Below the pieces are notes generated by a model that had not been told where the DNA came from, did not search any database, and saw only the letters and a list, made by a program, of their open reading frames with translations. The position numbers and the translations under genes were made by a program. This document shows positions 12,095 to 25,311 of a DNA stretch of 64,000 nt, piece by piece (the first letter of the stretch is position 1; each line of letters starts with the position of its first letter). Source of the stretch: Collybia mongolica (lineage: Eukaryota; Basidiomycota; Agaricomycetes; Agaricales; Clitocybaceae); assembly GCA_013420905.1 (NCBI GenBank), contig JAAXNY010000006.1, forward strand, positions 4,092,001 to 4,156,000. The letters are read 5' to 3'.

Positions 12095-12968
12095 TTAATC
12101 GTGCTTCGTCGTATCAGTGGTTCTAAGAATGTCCTGCCTTGCCTGCGCGGCAATTTTCTGAAGGTATTGATTGATCCTAGGCACGACAAGACCCGCTAAG
12201 GCACAGACGACTACGATGAAACCCAGGACGGGAGTGACCGAGGCTGGTAGCACGCCAAAATAAAGAGGTTCTAGGACGATGATGAAAGGCACGGGAGTAA
12301 GTTCAAGAGTTATGCCTGCCAAGGTCGAAGCCTCAGACTCTGAAGTCGGAGTGGGGACGCCAATGTCCACGACGCGAATGCGAGCGTATTTTCGGCGAAC
12401 CGTAGCAGCTAGCCAATGAACGGGTACACCGTGAAAATGAGCTGCGAGGTATTCGGGGTCATAGATGTCGATAGAGAAGTCGGAGGGGTACTGTGAATTG
12501 GTAGTTTAGAGTAAGCTTCCGGGTGGGTGTAACTTCAACAACGCTCACCGACGCAGGCCATGAAATCCGCACAGTAAATTTCTTGTATGCATCCCAGCCG
12601 CCTAGCATCAGATCCAGTGCAATCCACAATTCATGCGGGCAGTGTCGCCAAGGTACACTTGAGCCATTAATTACAGCTTGTGAATTAAGGTTCGGTTCGC
12701 AGACAAGTTTCAGAGGTGTGCCGAGAGGTGCTGGTGTGATATTCCATTGGAGTTCGTTGCTACTCTGGCTCAATGTGGGCCTAAAACGCGTTGTAAATAC
12801 TAAGTGTGATTTTTGACATCTGGGCCAGACTAACCACTGCACTGCGAGTAATGGAATACTCGTTCCGTCCGTCACATCGGCACCAGAGAAGTTGACGATC
12901 TCAGTGTTGGCATGAGCTATAAAGGCGATATGCGAGAACAAAAGAAAGAAAGCGCAGGGCACAAACAT
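12095..12968 (-). CDS. Signal-peptide membrane protein, uncharacterised
   Basis: Three exons on the minus strand. Exon 1 encodes a signal peptide (MFVPCAFFLLFSHIAFIAHA) and a short stretch ending in AVQW. A 54-nt intron precedes an exon with conserved-looking W, C and P residues (WRHCPHELW, GGWDAYKKFTVRISWPAS). The last exon follows an intron near 12490-12550 and ends with one hydrophobic helix (TPVLGFIVVVCALAGLVV) and a short basic cytosolic tail. This predicts a type I protein of the secretory pathway, with its body in the lumen. I do not recognise a family; a glycan or GPI-anchor pathway subunit is possible but not shown. Introns keep frame. Confidence 0.65.
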
Positions 12969-13324
12969 GGATGCTCAGAGTTAAGGATTTCGAGTAGCAG
13001 AGCGATCACAAGACCAGGGAATCAATATCACGTGATACAAACGCGTGTCAAGGGCAAGCATAAATGAGAAATTATAGATACGCAGTACCAAAGAGCCCTA
13101 AGAGAGAAAAACTGTATACTATGCTTAGAGCTATTCTGGATCAGTAATTGGGGGAATATTGGTGAGGATGGTGAGTATGAGATGTAGCTTTTGTCGTACG
13201 ATAGGTGATAGATGTGTTCGTATAATGCGAAAGTAGGACTGTCCAATCTCTAGCCCCTCAAGGGCTTGGGGTATTTTTATATGCAAGGAAAGCGAGGAAA
13301 TCAAATGACAGGATGGTTATGCTT

Positions 13325-15889
13325 TTAAGCTTGTTTGTATGACTAACGGCACACACGGAGCATTAGAAATTATTTTGACCAAACTACATTGAGAGGGCGG
13401 TACCTTAATAGCTTTCTTAGTGGACATCCGCTTGTGGATGTAGTGAGCAGCTCTCTTGATGTCTGGTATCGTGAACAATGGGATGATGAAGGCCATCAGA
13501 GGTATGGCTATCTTCCAGAAACTGTAACAAGGATGTCAGAATCAGGGGAATATTTGATGTAAGATATCAACATACAGGAGATCCGAATTCTGCTGTACAG
13601 ACCACATCGGATCGAAATTCATTCCCTGAAGAAAGAACATGAGATGTCAAGGTTGATACAAAGGCAAAGGACTTACGAAGTAACCAGTTAGCAGAGTTAG
13701 AGGCAGAAATATAATTGTTGCCAGAGTGAGACGACGCCTGAAGTTTGGGTGTTAATTTCGAATTCGTGTGAGTAGGTTAGGTTGCCTTACATGACTTCAT
13801 TCATTTCGTATGATGCAAGCTATTTTAAGGGGAGGTCAGGGTGATGTAAAAGGTTCTTGGGAAGGACCTACGTTGAATGTATATCCAATCAAGTTCTCTG
13901 CAATGCCGGCAAACATTTCCAAGCTTGTCAAAATGTAGTCCATATGGTCGAAGACGTCCGCCTGTGTCATAGCTGAGTTTTGAGAGAAGGAAGAATATAG
14001 AATGACGCACCAGATAAATTTTTGACTTGTGGCTCATGAATCCCACCACCTTGATGCCCTCATTTTTAGGATTGGATGTATCGATGAGTGCCGCGCAACG
14101 ATCCAGGTCATACCGTCGAAGTCCATAAATCAAGGTCTTGATGGGCTCCAAGGTACGCTTGTGCAGTATGAGATCACCGGAAAGGATATGAACTGTCGTA
14201 TCGTTCATATATTTATCAAAGAAAAAAACGGAAAAACATACGTGATCGGACTGTTTTCATCTGGGGTTTCAGGAGGATAATGCGTTCAAATTTATTGATC
14301 TTCTTATGATATTCATCGATGACTTCAAGAGCATTATCCACGACTAATGATACAAATGTAAGTCTCGCCCTTTTGACAATAGAAGAAATAGGACCTTACT
14401 GAGATCAAGCAGTGCGTGTACGAGCATTGAGGGGTCAGCGGAGGTTCTGAGACCGGTGTCGCGTTGACGAAGCCGCTTGCTTATTGGTGTAGTGAAGTTC
14501 AGATTGGACGTGGGGTGAATGGAAATGACAGTCCCTAGTATTAGTTGCATAAGTACATTCATGCAAAGATGATTTAAAAAACGGTACCATCTCGGAACAA
14601 GAATACAAACATGGGAGATACTTTGACATTGACCCGGTCCCCCTAACGATGAAGTTAGATTGAAATATATGGTGTCCGTAAAGCCTCACCCGTTTCAAGG
14701 CTTCCAGAGATATCTCGTGTTCTTCTTGTTTTTGGCGCGCCTGTGTGACCTGTGGGTTGCTTTTAGCGAGGTGCACAGAATAAAATGTGTGGAAACTCAC
14801 AGCGCCTTCGGCCTTCATTAATGTCGTCAAGCTCAAGCCAGACGAATCAGGGCCCATCATGGCCTCGAGGTCTTTCTCATTCTTATGCAAAAACGGCATG
14901 CGTTTCTTTCTCCTTGTGGTGCTTTGGCGAGAATTGGGCCCCGAGCCATGCAATGTAATATCGTCATCTTTCTCGTTAAAATCCTCAGAGTCTTCTTCTG
15001 ACTCTTTCATGGGTAACGGGGAAGCTGAGCGGAGCTCGCCAGTTAGTGTCGGGCTTTGAGCTGAGGAAACGTCTAATTCATCAGGTTCGCCAAGTTGGTG
15101 ACATAGGACACGAAGGAAGAGATGCTTGGGGTAATAATCTGCTTTTGAGCGATTTTGGCTGCGCGTGTGGAAAATATCCTCAAGGGCAAGAGGATGAAGG
15201 TCTTTATTGGGGGTCGAATATATCAAGTTGTATCAGACCTGAGAAAGGGCGACAGACTCACCATATTTGATCGAGAGCGCCTTGATAACGTCCCAGCTGA
15301 TTCCTCCAATATTGATCCATCTAACTTTCACCCACGGGTCCCTCTGGCTTGCTGCAGGATCATCCATAAGATTAATGAACTCCCTGTTCGTCATATGCCC
15401 GAAGCTACTGCGTACGGAAGAGTAGTCGATAACTTCAATTTCACAGTCTTCTCTGATGTGGCCGTAAAGGGCTTCCGCAGACGCACGTCGCGGGTTGACA
15501 CCAGGCTCGGCACCGATGCGACCACCTCCTCCAGAAAGCAGCGTGGTGCTGCGGTGTAAAGCAATGACCCGACGTGCAGCTGCTCGGAACTTTTCCGTGG
15601 GGGTCATCGCATTCCATGCTGATGGTCGTTGATTTGTCGCATTCGTGCGGTTCGTCATCTTTGACCGAACAGACTGTCGACCTGTCGGAGAAGTTACAGG
15701 ATTTGGACGTCCAGACCTTGGAGGTTCCGATAGTGTGTTCATACGGACGTGGGGAGTGCGCTGGGTAGGGAGATTGTAGGTTGGGGAAACTGCTATGCCC
15801 TCAAGGCTCTCCCGTGCGTCTCCCTGTTCCTCCATGTCGGGTGTCAATGACCGTCCTTCAGAATCGGTGAAACTATTCTCGCGAGGCAT
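13325..15889 (-). CDS. CorA/Mnr2-type magnesium transporter
   Basis: ATG 15889 begins a long Ser/Pro-rich cytosolic N-terminus. The CorA core follows: HPLALEDIFHTRSQNRSK, then YYPKHLFLRVL, a charged insert, and the long stalk helix with GLRRYDLDRCAALI. Two membrane helices close the protein: LATIIFLPLTLLTGYF directly followed across an intron by GMNF, the invariant GMN selectivity motif, then FWKIAIPLMAFIIPLF. The tail is basic (KRAAHYIHKRMSTKK) and probably ends in SYKQA at 13325 after a last small intron; without that splice it would end about 6 bp later. Fungal relatives (Alr1, Mnr2) form pentamers that carry Mg2+ across the plasma or vacuolar membrane. The extended acidic/serine N-terminus fits that subgroup. 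About ten introns of 45-65 nt. Confidence 0.87.
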
Positions 15890-16766
15890 AACAGCTTCTG
15901 GCGAGCTCTAGGATGTTGCAAAGATGAATAACGAAGACGCTGGTTCCTATTCCCGGAGAAGTTAAAGTAGGGAGGTGGATAATGAGTGGTGCAACTTGGC
16001 GCTCATTCCATCGTGTTGTCCCAGGCTTGCCTCGAGGCGAAACTCCAAAAATCGAAGATACCCCGTTTGCCATCGAAACAGCGGCCGGTCAGGGACCAGC
16101 TCTATTGATTTGACCGGCCCATCAATCATACGTACGTTAAGCGAAGTACTCACCTGTGCTGCGAGTTGCCTGTAGCTATGCATCCATAAATACCCAAATC
16201 ATTCTTTTTCGCAACTCATCGAAGAGCGCAACCACAGCTAAAATTTCTCTTCATATCAGACGTTATCTGATATTTGTATTTCGACTCGCCGACACCTCGC
16301 AATAGGCTGATTGCCAAACTTAACGTCGGTGTCCGTGGAGCCCAGAAGGTAAAAATGTAGGTGTTACGTACTGTTGATCGGTTAACATTCAGTGATCGAC
16401 AGATATAAATTTGAACTACATTTCTAGGGTTGAGCAAAGCTGAGCCTGTATTCAAGGCGATCTAGTGGTGATTTGCGACTACGGAAAACATTGTGTGGTA
16501 TGCGTAACGACAGGAAGGTTGAAGCGTTAGTTAGCTATGTTGCGTGTAGACACGCATGCAAGCCACAAACCCTATCAACGATCGACAGGTATATGGATAG
16601 ATAGACGTGGCGGAGAGAATGTGCGACCGGTGGTTAAATGGCGATAAAATAGTTCGGTGAGGTGCATATTATAATAGCGTGTTACTTTGAGAGATGCATA
16701 CAAAAGCTGAAAAGCCCCGAAGAATAAAAAAGAACTGAAGCACAATCCAGCGGCTCCATTCTAGGT
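15890..16766. other. Intergenic region
   Basis: Between the start of the CorA gene and the end of the PX-kinase gene (both minus). It should hold the CorA promoter and the kinase 3' end. I see no coding segment that looks genuine. Confidence 0.4.
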
Positions 16767-19700
16767 TTACGATGGTTGACGAGGCGACGAGAAGAGAGAG
16801 AAAACTTTCTCCGCGTTTTCTTTGTATTTCTTCAGTTTCTTGTTCTTGAGCTTTTCAGGCTCTTCGATTGGAGAGCCTTTGATAGTATCCACTGGACGTG
16901 GTGCAATTTCAGCGGGGCCCGATTCCCCGTTTCCTGACTGATCAGATGATAGACTCTGGGTGCCGACAGATACCGCTGATTCCTTTGATTTCAGCGAAGG
17001 GGACATGGGAAGGGAGCTCCCAAAAGACGGTGACGGTGTCAGTAATCCACTTGAAGAAGCAGCCGAAAATGTATTAGAATTGGAGTGATTGAAGGACTTC
17101 GCAGTGCCACTGGACTTCGAAGAAAATGAAGATGGAGGAGGAGATTTGGGTCGGAGAAACTGTCTGGGATGTTTCCGGAACGTTAACCCAGATCCAGGAG
17201 CCCGACCACGTCGTTGAGATGGACTCGGGGAGTCGGCTGACTCCGAAATGGTGGCATCAGAGGTTTTGGACATCCCTGAGAATGACCGGGGAGCAGATCG
17301 TTGAGATGGTGTAGATGCCTTCCTGAATACAGCTAAGCGGTATCGATCGACGACACCACGAGCGAAAAGACTTGTGCCCTTCGCACCGTTCCTGTCTTCT
17401 CCGTCGACAGCTTCAACGAAATCCCAATCATCGTCCTCGTCTTCTTCACGTTCAGTCGCTTCAGTATCTTCAATGGCATCTGACAGGTAGCGATCCAATG
17501 CAGGAACGCCCGACTTCTCCCTCCGAGTGCGAGTACCACGATTTGGTGCGGGGCGAGCGGCTGGCGCTTTCGTAACAGTGGTGACCTTCGGCTTGGCCTC
17601 TTTCTCTGGGAGCGTGGGCGGTGCAGAATCCGAGGGCCCAGGCGGAGGTAAGTCTTTACTCTTCCGCAGCTCGGACTCTGCTATTTCAAGAACGGGCGTA
17701 ACAGGTTCAGGTTCAGCATGTTCCGAGATGGTGTCAGCATCCTCAGCTGGGAGGGGCGGGAGGGTATCAATAACTGGTTCGGAGAGAGGGGCTGGTCGGG
17801 CTTCAGGGGTCTTGGGCTCAGGAATATCTTCTTCAACAATCGAATCAGGAGGGGTAGCCTTCACGGCCTCGAGAGCAGCAAGGAGATCAGCTTCTTCGTC
17901 TTCTTCACTCTCCTCTTCCGAGCCGCCTTCTTCGTCTTCTTCGTCATCAATGAGAACCGAGTGACGGCCTTTGAAGGAATACCCGTCAAACAGATCAACA
18001 GAATCGTCCGCTACAGGCTGCTGTTGTGGACGGATGGAAGAACTACGAGACTGGGACGGCGTGGTGTTGGATTCCTCGCCGTCAGTACGGTCAGTGTCCG
18101 TTTGAGGTTCTTGGTCAGTATCGATTTGATCATCGTTGACGTCGTCAAGGACAGGTTCCATGTCCAAGAAAGTGTCGTCAAAGTTTTGAGTATCACTAGC
18201 GTTTGAAGGATCAATAGGAGGGATATATGGTGCTGGTCAAAAATTGCAGTTGAGACATCAATGAAGTTTCATGAACGGGGCAGAACTCACGGATATAACG
18301 TTTATAGTAAACATGCGACCAGTCACTGAGAAAGCAATGAAAAGTTGGTAAGGTTCACACAAGCGATAAGTCATAACATACATCATCGAGAAATACGGGT
18401 GTCGCTTGATCCGGGGTTCGCATATTCGCAGTCCAGGATTTCGTTGGAGCAACTAGGTATCATCAGTAAGTCAGGCTACTCAGACAAGGGTGATGACCCT
18501 CACTCCACGTATCAAACTTTTCGTGTCCTGGTCGATGGCCCTGTCTTCCGGGAATTGCAACTCATCCTGTAGCACTCTGACATACATGTCCGAATGGTTA
18601 TTGGCCCAAAAAGGTGTCTAGAAATTGAGATTGGCTATGAATTGGTGGATGTGACGTTGAGCGTTTCAAGAACTTACGATCCCGGTCAGCATTTCGTATA
18701 ACATCGTCCCGAAACTCCACCAATCTACCTCATAACTGTAAGCTAGGCCCTGAATCACTTCTGGTGCCAAGTATTCAGCGGTCCCACAAAAGGTCGTCGT
18801 GGAGTCACTGTGTCCAGCTGGTTGTCCCGGCCACCCAGAAGCTAGTTCACCGGTCTTGTCTAACTTCATCCAAGGTGGAGTTGCTGGCTGAGGGGTTCCA
18901 GGCACAGATGAGTAAAACTCTCCACTACGAGAGCCGGACGGAGTAGAGGCTGCAGTTGAGCCGTGATTCCTGCGCGGAAACTCTTTTGAGAGTCCGAAGT
19001 CCGTAAGGACGATGTGGCCGTCAGCGCCAATGAGGATATTCTCAGGTTTGAGATCGCGGTAAATCACGCCAGCAGCGTGAAGGCCCTCGACACCCTCGAC
19101 AATTTCGGCCGCATAAAATCGTGCTCGATCACGACCAAGCCGACCCCACCGTGCGAGCTGGGTCGCAAGATCACCTCCAGGATGGAAGTCCTGGACATGC
19201 ATCTCAGTCACACTTCCATCATAAGTCATATGTGTAACTTACCATAACCAGAAAGAGATTCTCCTTATCATGGAAACTCCACCAAAGCTTGACCACGAAT
19301 GGATCCCTTGACTCCGCCGCCATTCGTTTCAAGACAGCTTGTTCTGTCAAGGTATGTTGAAGTTCTTGATGCGCTAGAACATGTCTCTTCGTGATGGCCT
19401 TCAGAGCGTAGAGCTCGGATGTCGTCTTCTGTCTCACAAGTAACACCTTTCCAGCACAGCCTTTGCCCAACACCCTCATCATTTCAAAATCATCAATGAC
19501 AACTTTTCGATGGGATTTTTTCGGTTCCTTGGGCGCTGTTGATATTGAACGTTTCTTCCGCGCGGAAGTCCTCCTGCCGTTACCAGTCGTAGAGGCCGAT
19601 GACTCGTCCCCAGTCTGTGATGAAGTGCCATCCTGGCTGGGTGCCGAGGATGCATATGTGCGATTGAGGTGAGACTTGTCAAAGTCTGCGGACTGTGAGC

Positions 19701-21154
19701 GTGGTATCCTCGCGGCTGGGGGATCAGAAGCCACTGGCGTTGGCGGAGCTGCTTCGTTTTGGAAATCCGCGACCTCAGTATCTGGGTCGACAGAGTTCGG
19801 AACATCATGTGCAACCTGAGCCTCCAAAGACGTCCGGGACTCGTTATCAACGCCGACATCAACCATAGCGTCGCCATTGACTTTCGCATGGTCTGCTTCC
19901 TTCCCATGTGCTTCGAATCCTTTCAGCGACCCAATTTCATCGACAGCCTCGTGAACTTCATGTAAATTAATCTTCTCTTCAAAGACACTTCCTGATTCAC
20001 TTGGCGCCGCACTATACCCTTTGATGCTACTGGTCGGTATGTTCTCTTTGTCTTTATCGAAACCCACGTGTGCAGCGAGATCGGACCTCACTCGCTTGAT
20101 TGCACGCTCTACCCGGACACTCTCAAGGTCATCAGTGCGGACTCTCACAAAGCGTTTCCATTCGCGGGCGTGGCGTAACGTGGTCGTATTTGAGATGGTG
20201 GTGAGGTAAGCCGCGATTCCAGTACTGTTGGCTGAAGGGCGAAGGGTAGGAGACGCCAAAGAGGTGAAAGGGTCACTGATCTCGCCCGAAGGAGAGGTGA
20301 GAGGTGTAGGAAGCGTAGATGGGATGGAGCTTGCATTGTTGAAACGGCGGGTTGAGGAGCCGCTGCGACTAGTTTTCCCAGAGGTCGGAGAGGCCAGGCG
20401 GGACAATGTGTTGAGGAAAGTGGACTTGCGCTTCGGTGGAGGCAGGGTCTGCAAGTCAAGGGGAAAGACTGGGAGCTTGACGCCAGGGTGTGAGTCGCGT
20501 AGCTTCCTATCCAACTCAACAATTTCCACTGTAGTGCGAGTGAGAGTGAGGTTGTGGGTTGGGGCTGCGTCACAATTTACGTCAGTAATCAATCCGATCA
20601 GAAAAAACATGTGGGACAAAATCAGGGGGCGCAGTGTTTGTATAGGATATACGTGGATGAAACGGCCATTTGAAAGTAAAATTATTAGAGGTGATCGACT
20701 TACTCTTTATGTAGAGACTATATGAATGAACATCATGAGGGGTTTCTGCCACGCTGACACTCCAAGGTCCGTCCTGCGCGTCCATGCGCACAGGGGGTCG
20801 CCTACTCGAAGGGTGTGAAAGGGTATCTTCAACAGTCATGTTGGTGTCAATAGTAAGATCCACGATGGATGAGTGGGTGTCAGAGATGGGGGTCTTGGGT
20901 GTTTGGATATCTTGTTGGAAGAATGATATGTTTGCCACACTGCCTCGATCTGCTCGTTTCTTCTTTCGACTTGCGTAACTCCTGGCAGTATCGATGCTTT
21001 GTCTGGTGAAGGTGAGATTGTTAATGTCGGTCTTGGTCGCTTGAGTATTGATGTCTCGACTGAGTGTGCCAAAGCCTAGTGCGGTCCTAAATCTGTTCTG
21101 AGGTGCAGTTGCGTACGACGTCGATGGCGTGGTCGTACGATCAACACTTTGCAT
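16767..21154 (-). CDS. PX-domain AGC-family serine/threonine kinase
   Basis: Start ATG at 21154 (MQSVDRTTT). A Ser/Thr-rich leader is followed by a PX domain spread over two exons (GPWSVSVAE...SLYIK, then LTRTTVEIVELDRKL, and the tail helix HAREWKRFVRVR), expected to bind phosphoinositides. The kinase domain begins DDFEMMRVLGKGCAGKV and has ALKAI, YRDLKPENIL, DFG, activation loop TFCGTAEYLAPE and DVDWWSFGTMLYEML-like residues. Between DFG and the activation-loop threonine lies an unusual Ser/Pro/Gly-rich insert of roughly 55 residues. After the domain come the AGC tail elements NFDDTFLD and a hydrophobic motif FDGYSF. A long acidic then Ser-rich extension ends in a Lys-rich helix at 16767. 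The design recalls SGK3/CISK-like PX-AGC kinases acting on endosomal membranes; that role is inferred. Introns fall inside the PX and kinase domains. Confidence 0.88.
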
Positions 21155-23178
21155 ATGAAGAAAGAATTGTGTCGCCAAGTCGGTGTGGACGAGGTCGAAT
21201 TAGACGCAGATTCAAACGATGACAACGGTAACAATGGATGGTGTGGGCGTCGTCGACAAAGGGAGCGGAACAATTAGTAGAGTAAGAGGGAAAGGGATGT
21301 GGTAGCGGCCTGAGGCGTGTTGAAGTTCTAGTTTTGGATAGCCACGAGTTTCTGTAGTGACTCTGCCTCGAGGCAGTCAAAAAAATCGCGAATCGCGTGC
21401 CGATGACTCGTCAGCCTCGTTCCCCGCTTTTGCTTCCGATTATAGGCTTATGATATAAAGGAGTGTTGTGGTGATTTGGAAAGTTGTAGATGACGATAAC
21501 GGGCTGGTTGAAAGTGGAATAGAGTGGAATATAAATCTCCATCTTTTCCTACGCCCTATTGCCACCCACACTGACAAACTTGATCCAAACAAAATCTCAG
21601 CTCAAATGCCCTTCCCACCGACCACGACAAAGATGGCGCCCTCCACCCGTGCTCAATATAACGGGATATCGTCAGAACCACTAACATAGGACAGGATCTA
21701 TCACCCACAGCCCTTTTGTCTTCTCCCCAAACTTATATCGAAGCCTTCGCCTTTTGCCGCGCACGGACTGATGGAGGCTCCTCGCTCAGGCACTGCATAG
21801 TTAATGTGCGTTATCCGATTCACCTGCATACAACTTGGTTGGCCAAGCTGATTAGCACCAGCGCATGTTACAATATAGACCCCCCGATGCTTCCAACAAA
21901 ATACCCAAGTCCCGCTCTGCACGAACCTTACCCAACCATATTGCCAAGGGCAACGCCAGCAGGGTCGCAATTATATTCAATCTAATATACATACCTGCAG
22001 ATGTACATGACTGTCCCAAGGGATCTCAAATCTATCAAATTGGCCTGGGTACTACTTACCATTATTGGTCCAATAGCAGGTAAAACTGTTATGCCCTACC
22101 GGGGAGCAGGAACGACAAGCCTATCCAAGTACAATTGCGGGTAAAATTCATTCATATATTTCTCTTCTGATCGCCTCGTATTTATATTCCAAAGACTCAA
22201 CCTCCCTGGACACCAGAATTGGATATGAGCCAGCCAGGGTTAGTACAATTTTATGTGTATTCAATGAATCGAGACCTAAGGTTCCTTTCTCATCGTCGCC
22301 TTCATACTGATATCGGACGGGTGGTTCTGCTTTTCATGGTTGACTTAAGATCCATTTGAATTCAATTACCCTTGACCGTAAAACATCTTCCGACAGATTC
22401 TTTTGCGTCCTCTGACCAGGTGCAGTGACTACTCTATGTCCGCAGCTGGGTGCCTAGAATGCGACAAGCTTCTAGCGTGAAAAAGTCAACCCATAGAATT
22501 ATTGCGACAAGAACCACGAGTTGCAAAGCCTGGACTTGTTGATTAACTCCTCGTCAAATGGCCCATCTGTCCATCTTTTCGTTTCATCTGAACAGTTCGA
22601 CGACTTTTCACCAAAGAAGGTTTACCCCACCCTAAGTCCAGTCCATGCAAAGACGAGATTTGCGTGCTGCACTCAGGAGCAAATACTGGATACGCCGCTT
22701 GTGATTTTATTTTCATACTAATAGAAACGCTGTGACGTCGCTAAAGGGAGCGAGAAACTCTGGGGATATCCCCGTGAGTACACTAGTACTTGAAATGCTC
22801 GGCGCGTGAATACGCGCAAGTCCGGACGTTGTTTAAAGTCCGTGGAAACCCTGCACCTTGCACCAACAGCTTTGATATTCTGGCATGGAAGTGGCATTGG
22901 GCGCTTTTAAGGAGACTTGGCCTCTGGTTCTGGCATGGCAGGGCCCAACTGCAGACTAGCGTCTGACGTCCTTGAGAAAATTCCATCGTCCCCAACGGAC
23001 GCTTCCGAGTTTTTGGCCCTGGTGGTCGACACCGTCATTTCGGGACCTGGATGTCTACTAAGGCAGGCGTATAAAGTCCACCTTCTATCTGCATGGAAAG
23101 CCCTCAACTCACTTCGTGACAATCTGTGTTCTAGTCCCTTTATATATTACTGGGCAAATTTGGGATCAAATCGCCAAC
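21155..23178. other. Long intergenic region
   Basis: Two kilobases between the divergently placed PX-kinase and first 7-TM gene. I found no family I recognise, no tRNA and no repeat array. Short open frames are scattered but lack splice support. Confidence 0.4.
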
Positions 23179-24520
23179 ATGCCATACTATGGGCCCAATG
23201 CTTCACCCGAAGAGATATTTTTGGAGCAAACTTTTGTAGCAGGCGACTTTGTTTGCGGGGTTGGCTACGGTGAGTATGACATTACTGCTTTGAACGCGGA
23301 AAACGAGAAACTAAGGATAGACAAACATAAGGCGCCCAGATAGTGCTCTATACTTCTTGCGCACTCTACCTATGGAGTCAGCGGAACACACGCAGACAAT
23401 CCATCTTCCTCCTCGCCTACATCACTCTCCTCATCTCCATTGAGACATTATTTATGGTTGTTCAAGCAAAAACTGTACAAGACATGTACATCGACAACCG
23501 AAACTACCCTGGTGGTCCCTGGGTGTATTTTCTCGCAACCCAATACCTGCCTATCAACGTTGTTTTCTACGCCACTCTCTTCGTGCTCACATTCCTTTCT
23601 GACTTACTAGTGGTCAGTATTAGTCTCCGTTATCGTGGCAACTTATCTTACACTCCAAAAACGCAGTTATGGCGCTGTTGGGTCATATGGACGGCCTCGG
23701 GACGCTTCGCGGCGTATGTTGTGACGTTCTTCCCGGCTCTGCTACTTTTGGCTTCTTTCGGCGAGTCTCCTCCCCGCATACGCTCTCTCATGAAATGGAC
23801 TTTCTAACATTATCATTCAACAATAGTTATGGGGACCCTATGGACACTCCAGTCAAGTCAGCCTGGACTATCCCTATACAGTAAACTTCCGCAGGCATAC
23901 GGAATGGCGTATTACATTATCTCCCTTAGCGTCAACATTCTTCTCACTATTCTCATCTCAACTCGGCTATTCATGTACCGTCGGACCATCCTTGCGTCTC
24001 TTCCCGAAGAACACGCGAAACACTACGTCTCTCTTGCCACTATCATGGTTGAATCAGCAGCCCTGTACTCTGTTCTTGCTTTAATATTCATTATAACTTA
24101 CGCCATCAATAACCCTCTCAACCAAATATTCTTGGGCGCAGCTTCTTCGGGCCAGGTATGTGATCCAGCGCTTCCTCATACGAACTAGTGATTGACAAGC
24201 CTTCAAATCAATAGCAAATCGCCGGATATCTCATTATCTATCGTCTAGCTGAAGGTCGTGCATGGAACAAGGACACCTTGACAATGCAGGCTTTACCACC
24301 AATTAATTTCGGAACTCCTTCCAAAAGCAATCAGACTGAAACTTCTTTGAGCAGTTTCCAAGTGAACACGACCGGATCGCTCTCACCTATTCCACCATAC
24401 ACCAGGGGAGATGATTCGCCAACCCTCGGAGGTTCTCCCGTTACCCCAATTAAGGAGAACGTCGCCATTTGGAGTCGTTTCAAGGGCTCAAAACCAACAC
24501 AGGCGGCGTCTTTGCCGTAG
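23179..24520 (+). CDS. Seven-transmembrane protein, Agaricomycete-type (tandem copy 1)
   Basis: ATG 23179 (MPYYGPNASPEEI). Exon 1 ends at 23269; the 62-nt intron to 23331 restores GYGAQIVLYTS. Seven hydrophobic helices can be counted, with hallmark segments TVQDMYIDNRNYPGGPW in a loop, LWRCWVIW at the start of a helix, and HYVSLATIMVESAALYSV later. The C-terminal cytosolic tail is Ser/Thr/Pro rich. The fold resembles GPCR-like families that are expanded in mushroom-forming fungi; ligand and partners are unknown. At least four introns of 45-65 nt. It is a close paralogue of the gene at 25312, in the same direction, so this is a tandem duplication. Confidence 0.8.
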
Positions 24521-25311
24521 CGTCCGTAGTGGAGTGCCTGTTGGAATAATATATCTTGGGACATTGTGTTTTATATGTATCCCCTCACTGCCATTACCCT
24601 GAAGATTAACAAGAAATGTAGTAGTAAATTATCCCTGGACGATAACTCACGCAGCTGTTGCATGCTTTCCCCATCGTGCGTTGCGCGCCAGTTACTAGCG
24701 CTTCAGCACTGACATTTAGTTCATATGATTGACTACCTGCCCCCAGCCCCACTTACCTGATTAGTGTATTCACCCTAATCTAGCAAATTCGTGCGACATC
24801 ATCCCTTCGCCTCCAGTGTCTTTTTGACAGATCGATAGCGATTATCACCAAGAGACCGTTCTCTATCCAGAAAATTATCCTTGTGGATTTCAAAGCTCGG
24901 GAATAGTTCTGTCGACGTCGCCTCGGACGCCCGTTTAATGCCTCACCTATGCAATCAAGATATTGAGGTTACGTTTCCTCTTTGCATACCCCCGCAAATC
25001 TGTCCATCTTATCATGTGCAGAATGGGCAGAAGTGGGTCGAAACCCGGTTCTGATATAAAATAGTGTTGAATTGATCCGTCGATCCGTCTCTGCCTCCAT
25101 TGATATTCCTGCACGTTTGATAATAATCCATTTTCCCCGGGGGGGAATGAATTTCACAAGGCTTTCTTTCAAGCTTCTAGGTTGATATTGTTCTGGAGCC
25201 AACTGTAACTTTTAATTAGATTAACCGTTTCCACTCCCAGGCACCGTGTCAGTATAAAATGGCCAACGCGTTTGTCTGTTATTATGGGAAATCCTTCGTC
25301 CCCCCCTGACA
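24521..25311. other. Spacer between tandem 7-TM genes
   Basis: About 790 bp. It contains the 3' flank of copy 1 and the promoter of copy 2; ACCGTGTCAGTATAAAAT at about 25242-25260 includes a TATA-like TATAAAA some 55 bp before the copy 2 start. No gene seen. Confidence 0.45.

Noticed and set aside
17527..18206. Long open frames on the plus strand over the PX kinase gene
   Set aside because: They lie opposite the Glu/Ser-rich kinase tail and are produced by its codon bias; the minus strand carries clear protein motifs.
25028..25055. GGGTCGAAACCCGG resembling a tRNA B box
   Set aside because: The surrounding sequence cannot form D, anticodon and acceptor arms.
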